From: Prorocentrum cordatum
Lineage: Eukaryota; Sar; Dinophyceae; Prorocentrales; Prorocentraceae
Assembly (NCBI GenBank): GCA_963575745.1
Contig: CAUYUJ010011558.1
Location: 720,780-784,779 of the forward strand
DNA: 64,000 bases
Direction of reading: 5' to 3'
The notes under the pieces were generated by a model that was not told where the DNA came from, did no database searches, and saw nothing but the letters and a program-made list of their open reading frames with translations. A program made the translations under genes and the position numbers. Below, in pieces: positions 11,083-21,345 of this stretch. Within the stretch, counting starts at the first letter, position 1, and each line of letters starts with the position of its first letter.

Positions 11083-12371
11083 TTATGCCTGTCTCGATTG
11101 GGCAGGCGCCGGCTTTCGCGCCAACGTCGCAGAGGTGTGCATCTTGACCGCTGCGCTGTTCCACAGGGAAGTGGGCCTGCCGCGCAGCCAGGACATCTCG
11201 ACCAAGTACAGTATTACGGCCGGCGAGCTCAGCCTCATGGACATGAGCATCGCTCTGCTGAGAGCCGTGGGCATCCGCTTCTTCCAGTTCTGCTGCGGCG
11301 CCCCGCAGCCACTGGAGCTGCGCCCGCCGCCGCGCCTGCTCGAGTGCGCCATCTCCGAGGCAGAGAGGACAGGGCCCCCCGCTGCGGGGGCCAGCGCGCG
11401 CGCCACATGGACGCCCAGCGGCGCCGCTCCATCAGCAACCAGGTGATGTTCCGCAACATGCTCGCCTCCACTCGCGGGGTGTTGTTCGGCTATAGCGACG
11501 CCGAGATCGTCTCGCGCGCCCCGCGCACGGGTTGCGGCAAGCTCAGCCCCGAGACGTCTAGCCGGGTCACGAGTCATTCGATTGCACCCTAGTGACTACC
11601 AGTGGCAAGTTGGTGATTCTGAGCGGTCACCGCATCGCGAAGTTCGGCGTGGACCTCGAGCTGAAGGCTGCGACTGGCTGCCGCCAGGACCGCCGTCGAC
11701 CGGGGCCTTCCGGGGGCAGGCGCGGCGGATTTCCAGCACGAACGCCCCCAGCTGTGCGCGAGTGACTTCTTACCCGCCACGTGCAAGCTACAAACGGCAA
11801 CGGGCAGCACGTGCCAGATCAGGACCTGCACAATGTGAAATGCTCACATGGCCTCGCACATGTTGTCGCCTTCAGCTGGGGACCGCGCAATCAGCGTTGA
11901 TTTGGTTATGTCGACGGTCTGCGCCACGACGGCGCCATATCCCAGGTTTCCTTCGGTAGAAGTGGCCAGACGTAGTGGGTCGACCCTTCGGATCCAAAGG
12001 CAGATGAAGGATGCCATGTGCGAGGACCTCGTGGACTTCACCGCCACGGCAAATTGCCATCAAGAACTGCACTGGCGCAAGTGCTACCAAGACGGCCGAG
12101 AACGAGCATGTGCACGGACATCCAGGAGGTCGCGAACGACACGCAGATCACCCACGGGTCCCGCGCGCACAGCGTGCAGATCCTATTGGGAGAGCTCTGC
12201 ACCGTGCTCCAAGCGCGAGCGCGGACGCTGCACTTCCAGGACACCTGCCTCCAAGAGCCACGCGAGGCGAAGTGCCAGGTGACGCCGCCCCGCGCGAGCC
12301 TGCCTGTCCTGGCGGCACTGCGGCTCGACGCGTTCAGCAACGATTTGCCGCCCAGCCGAATCCTGACGTAA
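11083..12371 (+). pseudogene. Frameshifted coding-like tract, unknown family
   Basis: Successive pieces in different forward frames have strong G/C third-position bias and normal protein composition. About 11,083-11,365 includes VCILTAALFHREVGL and DMSIALLRAVGIRFFQF. About 11,430-11,575 includes QVMFRNMLASTRGVLFGYSD. About 11,575-11,680 includes GKLVILSGHRIAKFGVD. About 12,005-12,095 includes DAMCEDLVDFTATANC. About 12,110-12,371 includes SVQILLGELCTVLQ and ends in TAA. No good splice signals sit at the frame changes, so a decayed gene or retroelement copy fits better than exons. Sequencing indels are an alternative. No domain is recognised. Confidence 0.35.
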
Positions 12372-12407
12372 CACGCCCAAGCTGCTAGTCACCTGTCGCC
12401 CTCAGCC

Positions 12408-12861
12408 TTGGGCTCAGACTTCCCGCCTGACATCATCACTGTTGCACGCTGGAGCAGGCGACCACTGAAGTCCAGTAAATTGGTTCTCGAGGGCGATCGC
12501 GACCTGACCACGCTCGCGCCGCAAATTGCGTTCGACACGATCGCCGTCGACAAGCCGGTCACTGCCACCACTGGCCGGCCAGCCCCGTCAATTTCGAGGA
12601 CGTCTTCGTCTTGTAGCATGCTGGCGCAACGTGGACAGCAGCATTATCGTCATCGTCGCGAGGCAGCTGGTACCGCTCACAGTTGACGAGCACCTGACGG
12701 ACCGCCATCCTCTGGCGGTAGCAGCGTGCAGGCGTCCGGCGCTGGCACTTCAGCACCGCCTGCGCAACGAAGAGCCGGCGCGACAGCTCGCCACAAGAGG
12801 CCAGTGCTGCCCTACCGCCCACGCCTTCGCAAAACAGTCGGCCTGCATCGCGGTGGCCTAG
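12408..12861 (+). pseudogene. Continuation of the coding-like tract
   Basis: About 12,408-12,600 reads with good bias, including FPPDIITVARWSRRP and LAPQIAFDTIAVDKP. A frame change near 12,600 leads into WRNVDSSIIVIVARQLV and further. It may be the 3' part of the same decayed ORF as 11,083-12,371, although a TAA separates them. Confidence 0.3.
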
Positions 12862-13960
12862 CCGTTTGGCCACGCTGTGCCGCCGGCAGACGGCATTGCG
12901 GGGCCGGATGCGATATTTTGCTGCCGAACCCATGTTCTTCGAAGACATGCAGTAAGTACTAGGTTAGTTCTGAGCAGCCGATGCAGGCGCCTACGACTCT
13001 GCGCCGCTGCTGGCTGCATCCAGTCAGCACGCGCCGAACTGGTGCCGCTCGGCACTCACCAGACTGACACGACGACCAGTCAACAGCCGTAATTGGCAAA
13101 CACCAGCACCTAGAGATATTTTGCCTCATATAGCTGGGTGAACCGCAACTGCGCACCCGCGAAACAAGACGCGCGGGCGCCCTCCAGCCGCGCAGCAACA
13201 TAAGCGCCACAACGGCCAGCTACGCCCGCTGGCACCTGCCCGCCAAAGAGTGCCGACGGCGAACAGCTATGCTGACAGAGCGCAGTATGCAGAGCCAGGG
13301 CGCGAACCTGGCTGGAAGGCGCGGTCGGTGCCGCGGCATGAGCGCACACGAGGCACGATCTCCGTCGGGCCTCCGCGAGCAGTGCCGTGATTATGGCTGC
13401 TACACGCGAATGGCCAGTGAGCACGGAGCAAGTGCGATGAGTTCGTCTCGGAGATCTCCTTGTCAGGGGTGCCGTTACCATCGAGGCTCCCTGGCCACAG
13501 GCACCGCATCACACGCATACGCTGGTCATGGACGAGCACGCGCTGCTCTCCAGGGTTCACCACTAAACCGTTCGGGTCGAGGCTACTGAGTCATGGGTGA
13601 TGTGCACGAGGCAGCTGGCGGCTAGACGCGACTGGCCACGCGGCGCAGCAATTGCTTCACAGCCCTCTCTCCGCGTGCTCTTCCGTGACCCAAACGATTC
13701 GGAGGAACACGTTCCATTGCCCAGCATAGCCGTCCCGAATAGGACCCACGCGCGCCCGCCGCCGCCGCCATCGCGGTTCAAGTGCGCAAGCGATATATCA
13801 TGCAATGTTTGAAGTGGTTGGTTGAGAAGTACGTTTCCCTCTACTATCTATGATGTTACCGTCGCCGCCATGTATATCACCACTTCCAAAATGCGCACTT
13901 CATAGGGGAGGTCTTGGGACGTTTTCCAAGAGCGTTTCGTCCAACCTCGGAGTGTTTTCC
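12862..13960. other. No supported gene
   Basis: The sequence is non-repetitive and moderately GC-rich. Short frames with weak bias occur on both strands. The composition matches the tract before it, so it may be further decayed coding DNA. Confidence 0.3.
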
Positions 13961-13969
13961 AGTAGCGGC

Positions 13970-14030
13970 GCCTCTCCGAGAGCGCTCTGGGGGCGCCCGA
14001 ATCGTCCCGAGCGGCCGCCGGGGACCCGAG
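13970..14030 (+). repeat. Dispersed repeat R4, copy 1
   Basis: About 60 bp is shared with 17,713-17,775: CGAGAGCG(C/T)TCTGGGG, then ATCGTCCCGA(G/A)CGGCCGC. Confidence 0.6.
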
Positions 14031-14240
14031 TTGTGACCCGAACTTTTGGCGTCGTCGCACGAGGGTCCCCGCAGCGCAAGCTCGCGCCGCGCTCGGATCC
14101 GCCTCCCCGTCCCCCCGCCCTCCCCCCGCGGCCCCCGCAGGCCGCCTGAGCCACTCGCACGTTCAGCGGGCTCTCGCCGTCGCCGCGCCGCTGTCGCCGT
14201 CGGGGGACGACGGCCGGCGACGGCGACGGGCGTCGGCCAG

Positions 14241-14322
14241 GAACGTCTACGTGCACCTCTGCTTCGACGCCGCGAGGCCGTCGCGCGCGTTCTGCGGCAT
14301 CTTCTCGCCCATCCTCGCAGAG
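14241..14322 (+). CDS. Exon candidate b, unknown function
   Basis: GTCGGCCAG is a plausible acceptor and GCAGAG/GTGCGG a plausible GT donor. Every codon between them except one ends in G or C. The frame reads NVYVHLCFDAARPS then RAFCGIFSPILAE. It enters with one leftover base and leaves in phase 0. The next candidate, at 16,392, starts in phase 0. No family is recognised. Confidence 0.4.
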
Positions 14323-14509
14323 GTGCGGCCGGCAACTGCGGGATCGCGAGGACGAGCAGGAGGAGGGAGGGAAAGCGGGATGGAAGAGGCGGGATGCAGG
14401 ACGAGAGGAGGAAGAGGAGGAGGATCAGGAGGGAGGGAGGGGTGGCGGGATGAGGGAGGGAGGGGGGAGGAGGAGTAAGGAATGAGGGGGATGAGGAGGA
14501 GGAGGGGGC

Positions 14510-14510
<1 letters not shown>

Positions 14511-14598
<88 letters not shown>

Positions 14599-15240
14599 GT
14601 TGTGATGATGATGATGATGACGACGATGATGATGATATGGATGATGATTATGATGGTGATGTTGATGATTATGATGGTGATGGTGGTGATGATGATGATG
14701 ATGGTGATGGTGATGGTGATGGTGATGGTGATGATGGTGATACATATGATGATTAATATGATGATGGTGATGGTGATGATGATATGTTGATGGTGATAGT
14801 GATGGTGATTCTGATGATGGCGATTGTGGTGATGACCATGGTGATGCTGATGGTGATGATGGTGGTGGTGATGGCGATGGTGATGGTGATGGTGATGGTG
14901 GTGGTAATGATCATGATCATGATGATCATGATGAACGTGATGATCATGATGATCACGATGATCATGATGATGACGATGATGATGGTAATCATGATGAACA
15001 TGATAATGAGTATGGTGGTGCTGGTGCTCGTGATGGTGCTGGTGCTTATGCTGGTGATGGTTATGATGATGTTGATGGTGATGGTGATGGTGATGATGAT
15101 GGTGATTATGATGGTGATGGTGATGCTGCTGCTGATGATGCTGATGAAGATGAGGTGGATTATGTTTTTGGTCATCAGCATCATGATCATGATATGCTGA
15201 TGACGATGAGGAGGATGATGCTACTAGTGATGATGATCAT
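14511..15240. repeat. (ATG)n/(GAT)n long microsatellite
   Basis: Pure ATG runs to about 14,600, then a degenerate ATG/GTG/ATC mixture for another 600 bp. Open frames in all phases here are artefacts of the repeat. Confidence 0.95.
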
Positions 15241-15245
15241 GATGC

Positions 15246-15560
15246 GGTGGAGGAGGAGGAGGAGGAAGAGGAGAAGTAGGAGGGGGATATGAGTAGAGAT
15301 TGAGGTGAGAAAGAGGAGGAGGAGGAGGAGGAGGAGGAGGAGGAGGAGGAGGAGGGAAGGAGGAGGAGGAGGAGAAGGATGAGGAGGAGAAGGAGGATGA
15401 GGAGGAGTGGCATGGATGCCATCAGCGACGAGCCGAGCGCCGAGGAGGAGGATGAGAAGAGATTGAGAGACGTAGAGATGGAGGAGGGGACAGGGATGGG
15501 GATGATGATGATGATGATGAGGAGGAGGAGGAGGAGGAGGAGGAGGAGGCTGAGGGAGAG
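15246..15560. repeat. (GGA)n microsatellite
   Basis: Interrupted GGA blocks. The interruption at about 15,410-15,475 reads GMDAISDEPSAEEEDEK with good codon bias and might be a small exon, but I see no convincing acceptor. From 15,561 to 16,239 I see no gene. Confidence 0.85.
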
Positions 15561-16239
15561 GGGGAACAATAGCCACAGCCCCCGCAGTTGCGGATCAGAC
15601 TGATGGTGCGGAGGGGGGCCCGGATGGGTCGCGGGCGGGTCGCGGGCGAGGACGACGAACAAGAAAAGCTACAATCCGCATAGCAGAACCGCATTTCAGC
15701 CACGAGCCCAGGGACGATGTATGACCGTTCGGCCCGAGGAGTCATGGTAGATCTTGAGCTCCAGACTTTGGGTAAGCAGGAGTCTCGGGGCTCGCTCCTT
15801 AAAAGACAGTTTTTGTTCGCGTGTGCTATCCCCCCTCCTCCTACTTCTGCGTCCTCCTCGTCCTCATTCCTCCTCCTACTCGCCCCCCTCATCGCCAGCC
15901 TCGTGGAAGGGGGAAGAAGGACCACGGGGAGCTCAGGAGCCAGTCGTCGTTGTTGTTGTCCCGCCGCCGCCGTTGTCGTCGTTGTCTCGTCATGGACAAA
16001 AAACGGATCCGGAGGGCCCATGTCCTAGATCTCGGGGCGCTCCACAGGACCACTTCGTCGTCCAATGTTTGTTTGTTGATGGTCTGGGGACCCGCGGCGG
16101 GCCCCAGAGTCCGAACAAGGCGAAGAGCTTACAAGACCTACAAGACCCCTTTCCTTTAAGGACCCGCTTTTCCCTCATGCCGAGTTATCATCACTGATGT
16201 CGTCGTCGCATTCGCCGTCACTGGAGGAACCAAAGATTT

Positions 16240-16345
16240 CGATAATGCTACTCCCAAGACCCTTCCCAGGGTGCGTTTTGACCAGAATCTGCAGGAGAAT
16301 CCAGCCGTGGCGACGAAGGCCTTCCAGGAGGCCCGAAAAGGCGAA
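16240..16345 (-). repeat. Dispersed repeat R5, reversed copy
   Basis: The reverse complement matches about 27,740-27,850 over roughly 100 bp, including GGGCCTCCTGG and CGTCGCCACGGCTGGATTC. Other copies start near 18,028, 21,262 and 61,445. Confidence 0.75.
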
Positions 16346-16391
16346 AGCGAGGGAGGGCAGCGGTAGCAGTAAACCTTGTCCTCCTCCCGAG

Positions 16392-16457
16392 GCGTGGGCG
16401 TGCTTCGGCGGCATCGACCCGGCCGAGGGCGAGACGATGAGGCCGGCGCTCGAGCAG
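16392..16457 (+). CDS. Exon candidate c, unknown function
   Basis: CCTCCTCCCGAG forms the acceptor. The frame of 22 codons, nearly all G/C-ending, reads AWACFGGIDPAEGE then TMRPALEQ and leaves in phase 0 at CAG/GCCTCG, a GC donor. Joined to the next island at 16,630 it continues the helix as PALEQ-ALAEQLAQS. The direct repeat CAGGCC sits at both ends of the intron. No family is recognised. Confidence 0.45.
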
Positions 16458-16629
16458 GCCTCGGAGGGACGCCAGCTATACACCACCACCAGCCCTGGCT
16501 AGGTCCGTCCTGGGCCCTGGACTGGCGTATAGACCTCCAGACCTAGCGAGGAGCGCCTGCACAGCAGTCCAGGGCCCACGATAGGCCTGGCCAGGGCTGG
16601 TGGTGGTGTACTTTTGGAGCTTTCCGCAG
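16458..16629 (+). other. Putative introner-like intron (172 bp, GC-AG)
   Basis: It starts GCCTCGG and ends TTTCCGCAG. Most of its length is the inverted-repeat element at 16,479-16,610. The host exons keep one reading frame across it, and both junctions carry CAG/GCC. This is inferred from sequence only; there is no transcript. Confidence 0.45.
16479..16610. mobile_element. Hairpin element with 48 bp inverted repeats
   Basis: The left arm starts TACACCACCACCAGCCCTGG and later reads GGGCCCTGGACTG. The right arm is its reverse complement with few mismatches and ends CCAGGGCTGGTGGTGGTGTA. The arms are about 48 bp and the whole is 132 bp. It has no coding content. Confidence 0.8.
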
Positions 16630-16670
16630 GCCCTGGCCGAGCAGCTTGCGCAGAGCGCCGGGGGCGACAG
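16630..16670 (+). CDS. Exon candidate d, unknown function
   Basis: After CCGCAG it reads ALAEQLAQSAGGD and leaves in phase 2 at GACAG. The next 30 bp (GGACGACCTGTCGTT...) recur almost exactly at 17,341. Exon e starts there and needs exactly the missing base, so d and e join in frame. The intron between them would have to begin GG, which is not canonical. Either the repeat is a duplicated exon edge or the true donor lies elsewhere. Confidence 0.35.
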
Positions 16671-17340
16671 GGACGACCTGTCGTTCGTGCGCGCGGAGGC
16701 CTTCTGCTAGCCTTCTGCTGCGATGGCGGCCTTCGGCGGCGGCCTTCGGCGGCCCCCGGCGGCGACGACGGCGGCGAGGACGGCGGAAACGGCGGAGATA
16801 GGGAACCGTCGAAGGGGTTTACGAATTCGCGCGACCTGGATGCGGCGGAGATTTGTCCGCGGCACTTTCGCCCCAGTCAAGTCCAGATGCGGCCCGGATT
16901 TAGCCTGGATAAGTAGCCAGGTGTTGGCCCAGTTCTAGCCCGGTTTGAGCCCGGTTTTGGCCAGGTCGTTGGCCTTCTGGTCGCAGATGTCGCGAGGCGA
17001 GTGCGAGGCAGGAGGGCGAGGAAGAGAATCGCGATGAGCAGGAGGGGGGATAGCAGAAAAATGGTGACGAGGAGGAGGAGGAGGAAGAGAATGTTGATGC
17101 TGAGGGGAGGCGGGGAAACTGCACACGGCAAGTTGTGGCAATCTAGACGCTCGCAGCTGGCGGCGCGCATTGCATGCAAATTCCGCTTCGAGTTTGTAGG
17201 CAGAGCGCACCGCGGGAGAGGTATGGGGAGTAGGTGTATCGGCATGGTTTGGTCTGCCCAGGATGGGCGCAGGGGGGGGCGCGTCGACCCCCAGTCGCCA
17301 ATCGCCCATTCATCGACGATGGGGGCTTGTGTGTCCACAG

Positions 17341-17430
17341 GGACGACCTGTCGTTTGTGCGCGCGGAAGCTCTGCTATCAAGCAGTGACGGATCCGATCT
17401 CAGTCAGCATGCCCTGTTCTACCATGCAGA
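17341..17430 (+). CDS. Exon candidate e, unknown function
   Basis: GTGTCCACAG is the acceptor. The frame reads DDLSFVRAEALLSSSDGSD then LSQHALFYHAEG. The first 30 bp duplicate 16,671-16,700. The 3' end is not resolved; GAGG/GTCAGT is one option. No family is recognised. The intron before it (16,671-17,340) is GC-rich and holds nothing else I can name. Confidence 0.4.
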
Positions 17431-17499
17431 GGGTCAGTTCTACTCTACTTGCCTTTGAACCCTTCAACCTTTTTCAATTGATCGCCCGCCAGACGTAGC

Positions 17500-17605
17500 C
17501 GTTCTATCACTTAGCCAGGGGGCCTTTCTACCATTTGGCCACGGGGCCGTTCGACCACTTAGCCAAAGGGCCTTTCTACCACTTAGCCATGGGGACGTTC
17601 GATAA
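17500..17605. repeat. Tandem repeat, about 24 bp unit
   Basis: Four to five copies of a unit like GGCCTTTCTACCACTTAGCC, with C(G/T)TTC(G/T)A variants. Confidence 0.85.
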
Positions 17606-17712
17606 GTTAGGGTGTCCAGTCTCAGGAAAGAAATTCGAGGTCCTCGATGTATTCGGACGCTTTCGTAGGTCCACGGAGGCTCTACCAGCCTCCGCACGGC
17701 TTCAAGCAGCTG

Positions 17713-17775
17713 CACCTCGCCGAGAGCGTTCTGGGGATGCCAGGATCGTCCCGAACGGCCGCTGGTGGTTTGAAT
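17713..17775 (+). repeat. Dispersed repeat R4, copy 2
   Basis: Partner of 13,970-14,030. Confidence 0.6.
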
Positions 17776-18027
17776 TACGTGTTGTTCGAGCTTTTCTGGC
17801 AGAGACAGTATAACATCATGGCATCGGTCTTATGTTATTCGAATATCGATATTGCTCTTATGACCATTGATTGTTCCAAGTACATGTCGTAGGAAACCGA
17901 CAAGACTACAAGAACGGTCGGTCCATGCTCGTTTATATTCCGCCTTACCATACTTCGCGGATCAAGTTGTTTTTGTTGTTGGGTTTCCAGGGCTTGAAGA
18001 TCCAGTCTCGTTTGCGGCCCCTTTGTA

Positions 18028-18080
18028 GCGTCTCGACGCCACGGCTGGGGTCGCCTCCAGAACGTACCCCAGGAGCGGCC
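18028..18080 (+). repeat. Dispersed repeat R5, short copy
   Basis: It carries GACGCCACGGCTGGGGTCGCC and the following AGAACGTACCCC(A)G block of the family. Confidence 0.6.
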
Positions 18081-18224
18081 CAGGGCCAGACTTCTTACAC
18101 CCTTGACCTACCCTCGCGACTCGGAAAGGGAAGTTGTGCCTTTCCGTTTTGCCCTTGGGGCCTTTAGTCGGCTCTGGTGCCTTCAAAAACGACTCTGAAT
18201 GAAATGTTGATCCCAGGGAAGGGG

Positions 18225-18370
18225 TCTGGTTGGACTTTTCACAACGTGGACCCCTGGAGGGCCAGACCCCCCTCCCAGGCCCAGCCTTCCATCCTGAGCC
18301 TGGGGAGACACCTTGAGGCCGCGTTGTGTAGAAATTGTGAAGTCATGACGTCGGGGGTCTGGGTCTTTCT
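18225..18370 (+). repeat. R3 motif pair in inverted orientation
   Basis: TTTTCACAACGTGGACCCC at the left and GTTGTGTAGAAATTGTGA plus GACGTCGGGGGTCTGGG at the right resemble two R3 units facing each other. This may be an intact hairpin element of which other R3 copies are fragments. Confidence 0.45.
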
Positions 18371-18424
18371 TTCGCGGTGCGGGACTAGATCCTTGAAAGG
18401 CGGGGGGGCCGTGCGGGGAGGGAG

Positions 18425-18871
18425 TTGGTCAGGAGCCGAGCAAGTCGAGGAACTCTCGCTGCGAAAGGACCAAAGACAAGACAGAAGGCTTTCGCTCATG
18501 TTCGGCCTCCGCGGGACCTTGCCAGACCCCCTGGCCGCCGAAAAACGGCCCGGCATGAGAAAGCGGCCTTGGGGAAGTTGACGAATTTTCGGCGCGTTCA
18601 CGTAGTGAAAGAATGGCGTCGGAGGTCCCGAGACGAGCCCACGATTCTCGAGACGGCAGTGAAAACAGAACGGCGCAGCGTGGACTGTCGTTCCAGCATT
18701 GTTGTGTCGTGCAGCGTTGAAGTTCCCGTAAACAAGTGCAGAGAGGAGAGGGAGGAGGAAGAGAAGAAGAAAGAAGATGAGGACGACGAGGTCGACAACC
18801 AGCCCCTCCACCCGTCTACAATGACACAGCATGAGTACTTCTCTCCGCTCCCCCCGGAAGCTGATGAATAA
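18425..18871 (+). CDS. Weak ORF, acidic C-terminus
   Basis: This open frame of 148 codons is not simple repeat, although its codon bias is weak. The middle reads RVHVVKEWRRRSRDEP and later SIVVSCSVEVPVNKC. The end is a charged run of Glu, Lys and Asp before STMTQHEYFSPLPPEADE and a stop. No start context or domain supports it. It may be an exon or chance. Confidence 0.2.
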   Translation: MVRSRASRGTLAAKGPKTRQKAFAHVRPPRDLARPPGRRKTARHEKAALGKLTNFRRVHVVKEWRRRSRDEPTILETAVKTERRSVDCRSSIVVSCSVEVPVNKCREEREEEEKKKEDEDDEVDNQPLHPSTMTQHEYFSPLPPEADE

Positions 18872-18899
18872 ATTGTCCGCCCCCCTCCCCGTATTGTTT

Positions 18900-19779
18900 T
18901 TCACACACTGGTCTTCCCCAGGTTAGCACAATCCGGCGCTTTCGATCCCACTCGGCGTATGTTTTTTGCTACACATGCTGTGCACTAGCTGTCTTTGCTT
19001 GTGCGTTTTCCAATCCAGATGTTGCCGGTCCTTCCATAAAGGCGATATTGTTTTCTCTTAGCTTCATTTCCGTTTTTCCGGCTCTTCCAAAATGAGCACC
19101 CTTAAGATTTGGCAGTCGACTTGTTTCAACGGTTCCGCCAAAATGGGCACACCCCAAAGAGTTGCCACAAGGTTCGCCGTAAGCCAATTAAACCAATACA
19201 ACGATCATACCCAAATATCTTCCCAAACGAACACCCCGAACGACCCGTTCTTCGTACAAGAGCCACGGGGGACGCAGAAGGGTCACCGATGACCCCCGCG
19301 CGTCACGTGTGATTGGGCAGTTCTAGCAGGCCCAGACCGCACACCGACGATGCACGTACCTTCCCTGGAGCCCAGTGCCATGCCATGTCATGCACTGCGG
19401 CATTGTGTTCTGCGTTGCTCTCCGATGCCATGCGTTGGTTTTCAATGTTTTGTGATATAATGATTCATCACGCAATGTCACGCCATGTTCTGACATGCTA
19501 CGATATGCCGTGTTCCTCTATTCCATGCTATGCCGTGCTCTACCATGCATCGCGTACCCTCTCGAGATCATTGTCCTGCTCGACATGCGACTGCTCGAAT
19601 AACTAGAGAGGATATCTGCGCCATGGTAAGGGATGGGATGGGGGGGCAGGACGTCAGATATGACGCGAGCGCACCCAGCTTGCCTTCCCCCCTCTTCGTC
19701 CACCGCTTCCTCGTCCCCTCGCTGTGCTCGCCGGGGCCATATTCCCTCCTCGGCTTCATTCTCCTTCGTCTCCCTCCCA
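18900..19779. other. No supported gene
   Basis: Less GC-rich sequence. Words such as CATGCCATG and ATGC recur loosely at about 19,370-19,560. Confidence 0.35.
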
Positions 19780-19990
19780 GAGTCTATTTCGGTCCGATCG
19801 GTCCGATTCGAGATCGATTTCGGCTGGCTCGGTCCGGTTCGATTCTGATGCTCCGACAATCCGATACGGCCCAATGCTCGCCTGGTGTCGGTGTGCATCT
19901 TGGTGCGGCCGATCCGATTCGAGTTCGACCCCGTGCCGATGCGGCCCGATTCGATGTACCTTCCGATGCGGCCCGATCTCCCGAGTCGAT
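19780..19990 (+). repeat. Dispersed repeat R6, copy 1
   Basis: It shares GATTCGAGATCGATTT, CGTGCC(G/A)(A/G)TGCGGCCC and surrounding blocks, in order, with 49,265-49,455. Internally it is a degenerate CGATCCGATTCGA repeat. Confidence 0.65.
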
Positions 19991-20559
19991 GCTGGCCGAT
20001 CCTGCCCCCTCCTGCGGCGGTTCGAGGATGGAGCCTGGAGGGATGGGGCCCTCAGGACAGGACGCGGATCACAAGTTGAAATTCACTATTCGAGATTCTC
20101 GTCCTGCAAGCCCCATCCCGCCCGCCTCAGGGCCCCTTCTTTGAACTGCCGACGCCTACCCCGCCGCCCTCCTCCACACTCCGCCTCTCCTGCCGCCCCA
20201 TCTCTTCTCCCTCCTTCCCTCTGTGCTCTTCTGACAGGTCGCGAGCCTCATCAGAGTCGCAATCCAAACAATCCCTCTGCGAGCAGCGCTACTCTCGAGG
20301 TCTGGATGTGCCGAGGATTCGGAGCTGCGATGTGCACAGCAGGTCCTGCAAAGGGCACTCTGCGCTCAGAGCGGCCTGGCCTCGCCATCGAGGTGGTCCT
20401 GCGGCGCCTGTCGTCCTCGTTCTTGCAGTCGATGCCAAGTCCTCTCTTTGGTCGTGCTGCCTGGCGCTTCAGTGTTTGACAGCAGTGGCTGCCTGGAGTG
20501 GTAATCGTTTCACTACTTTGCCAACGCGCCGCTGACGTGTACGGACGGCCCCGCCCTTC

Positions 20560-20696
20560 TCTCTCTGTCCTTCGCTCTGTCCTTCTCTCTGTCCGTCTGC
20601 CTCTTTCTCTCTCCGTCTCTCCGTCTGTTGTTGTGTCTTGTGTGCTCTCTCCCTCTCTCTCTCTCTCTCGCTCTCGCTCTCTGTCTGTGCGCTCAG
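20560..20696 (+). repeat. (CT)n tract ending in a splice acceptor
   Basis: About 130 bp of CT-rich sequence, purest at 20,650-20,690, runs straight into GTGCGCTCAG. The exon candidate at 20,697 follows, so the microsatellite may serve as its pyrimidine tract. Confidence 0.7.
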
Positions 20697-20759
20697 GCAT
20701 CGTTCGTGTCGGGGAAGTCGCTGAGCGCGATCGCCCAGTGGATCGACACCCGACTGGAG
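20697..20759 (+). CDS. Exon candidate f, unknown function
   Basis: Twenty-one codons, all but two ending in G or C, read ASFVSGKSLSAIAQWIDTRL plus E. The phase is 0 at both ends if the donor is GAG/GAGCCT (GA type). It is preceded by a strong pyrimidine tract. No family is recognised. Confidence 0.45.
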
Positions 20760-20885
20760 GAGCCTCCGCGGCCGCCGTCCCCCCCCCCCGCCCTCGGTGG
20801 GGTGGCGCATCTTGGTGGCCGCCGCCTTGGCCCTCGGGAGGAGCAGGGAGAGGGGAGGCGTTGCGGGGCGAGGCGAGGCGCTGGT

Positions 20886-21050
20886 AAAGTCGGACCGAGG
20901 TATAAGACCGAGGTCGGTTCGGGGAATGCCCTCGTCTGCGTCGTGTTTGCGGGATGTTCTTGTGCACCCTGGGTAGGGTACCCTTGGATGTTCTGTTTGT
21001 TTCGGCCGACGGAGGAACTCATGCTCTTGAAGGATGTTCTTCTAGCCTAG
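20886..21050 (+). repeat. Dispersed repeat R7, copy 1
   Basis: About 150 bp is closely similar to 47,590-47,760, including GGGTACCCTTGGATGTTCTG and CGAGGTCGGTTCGGGGA. The high similarity points to recent copying. Both copies keep an open frame containing GYPWMFCL. Confidence 0.8.
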
Positions 21051-21261
21051 GTCCGACTGTAAACGTCCCAGGGGGACGGCCCTATAAGAGCCCCGCGGGG
21101 GTGCCAGAGCGCCAGAAGGCTCACGCGCTGTTGCCGGGATGGGCGAAGCGACGAATGTGCTTCGGAAAGTATCATCCTTGATTCTCCCACCCTTGTACGT
21201 GCTGGGCGAGTTCCCACTACTATGCGTGTTTGTCGGCGTCAGCCACAGGGAGCAGGGAAAG

Positions 21262-21345
21262 GATTTTGGCCTGTCGTCGCCACGGCTGGATTCGCCTCGA
21301 AACCTTGGTCAGGGCGCTCCCGGGGAGGCAGGGGTTCTTCCCAGC
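21262..21345 (+). repeat. Dispersed repeat R5 copy
   Basis: It contains CGTCGCCACGGCTGGATTCG and the GGGCGCTCCCGGGGAGG block of the family. Confidence 0.75.

Noticed and set aside
14425-15200. Poly-His and poly-Met open frames
   Set aside because: Pure translation of ATG/CAT repeats in all frames.
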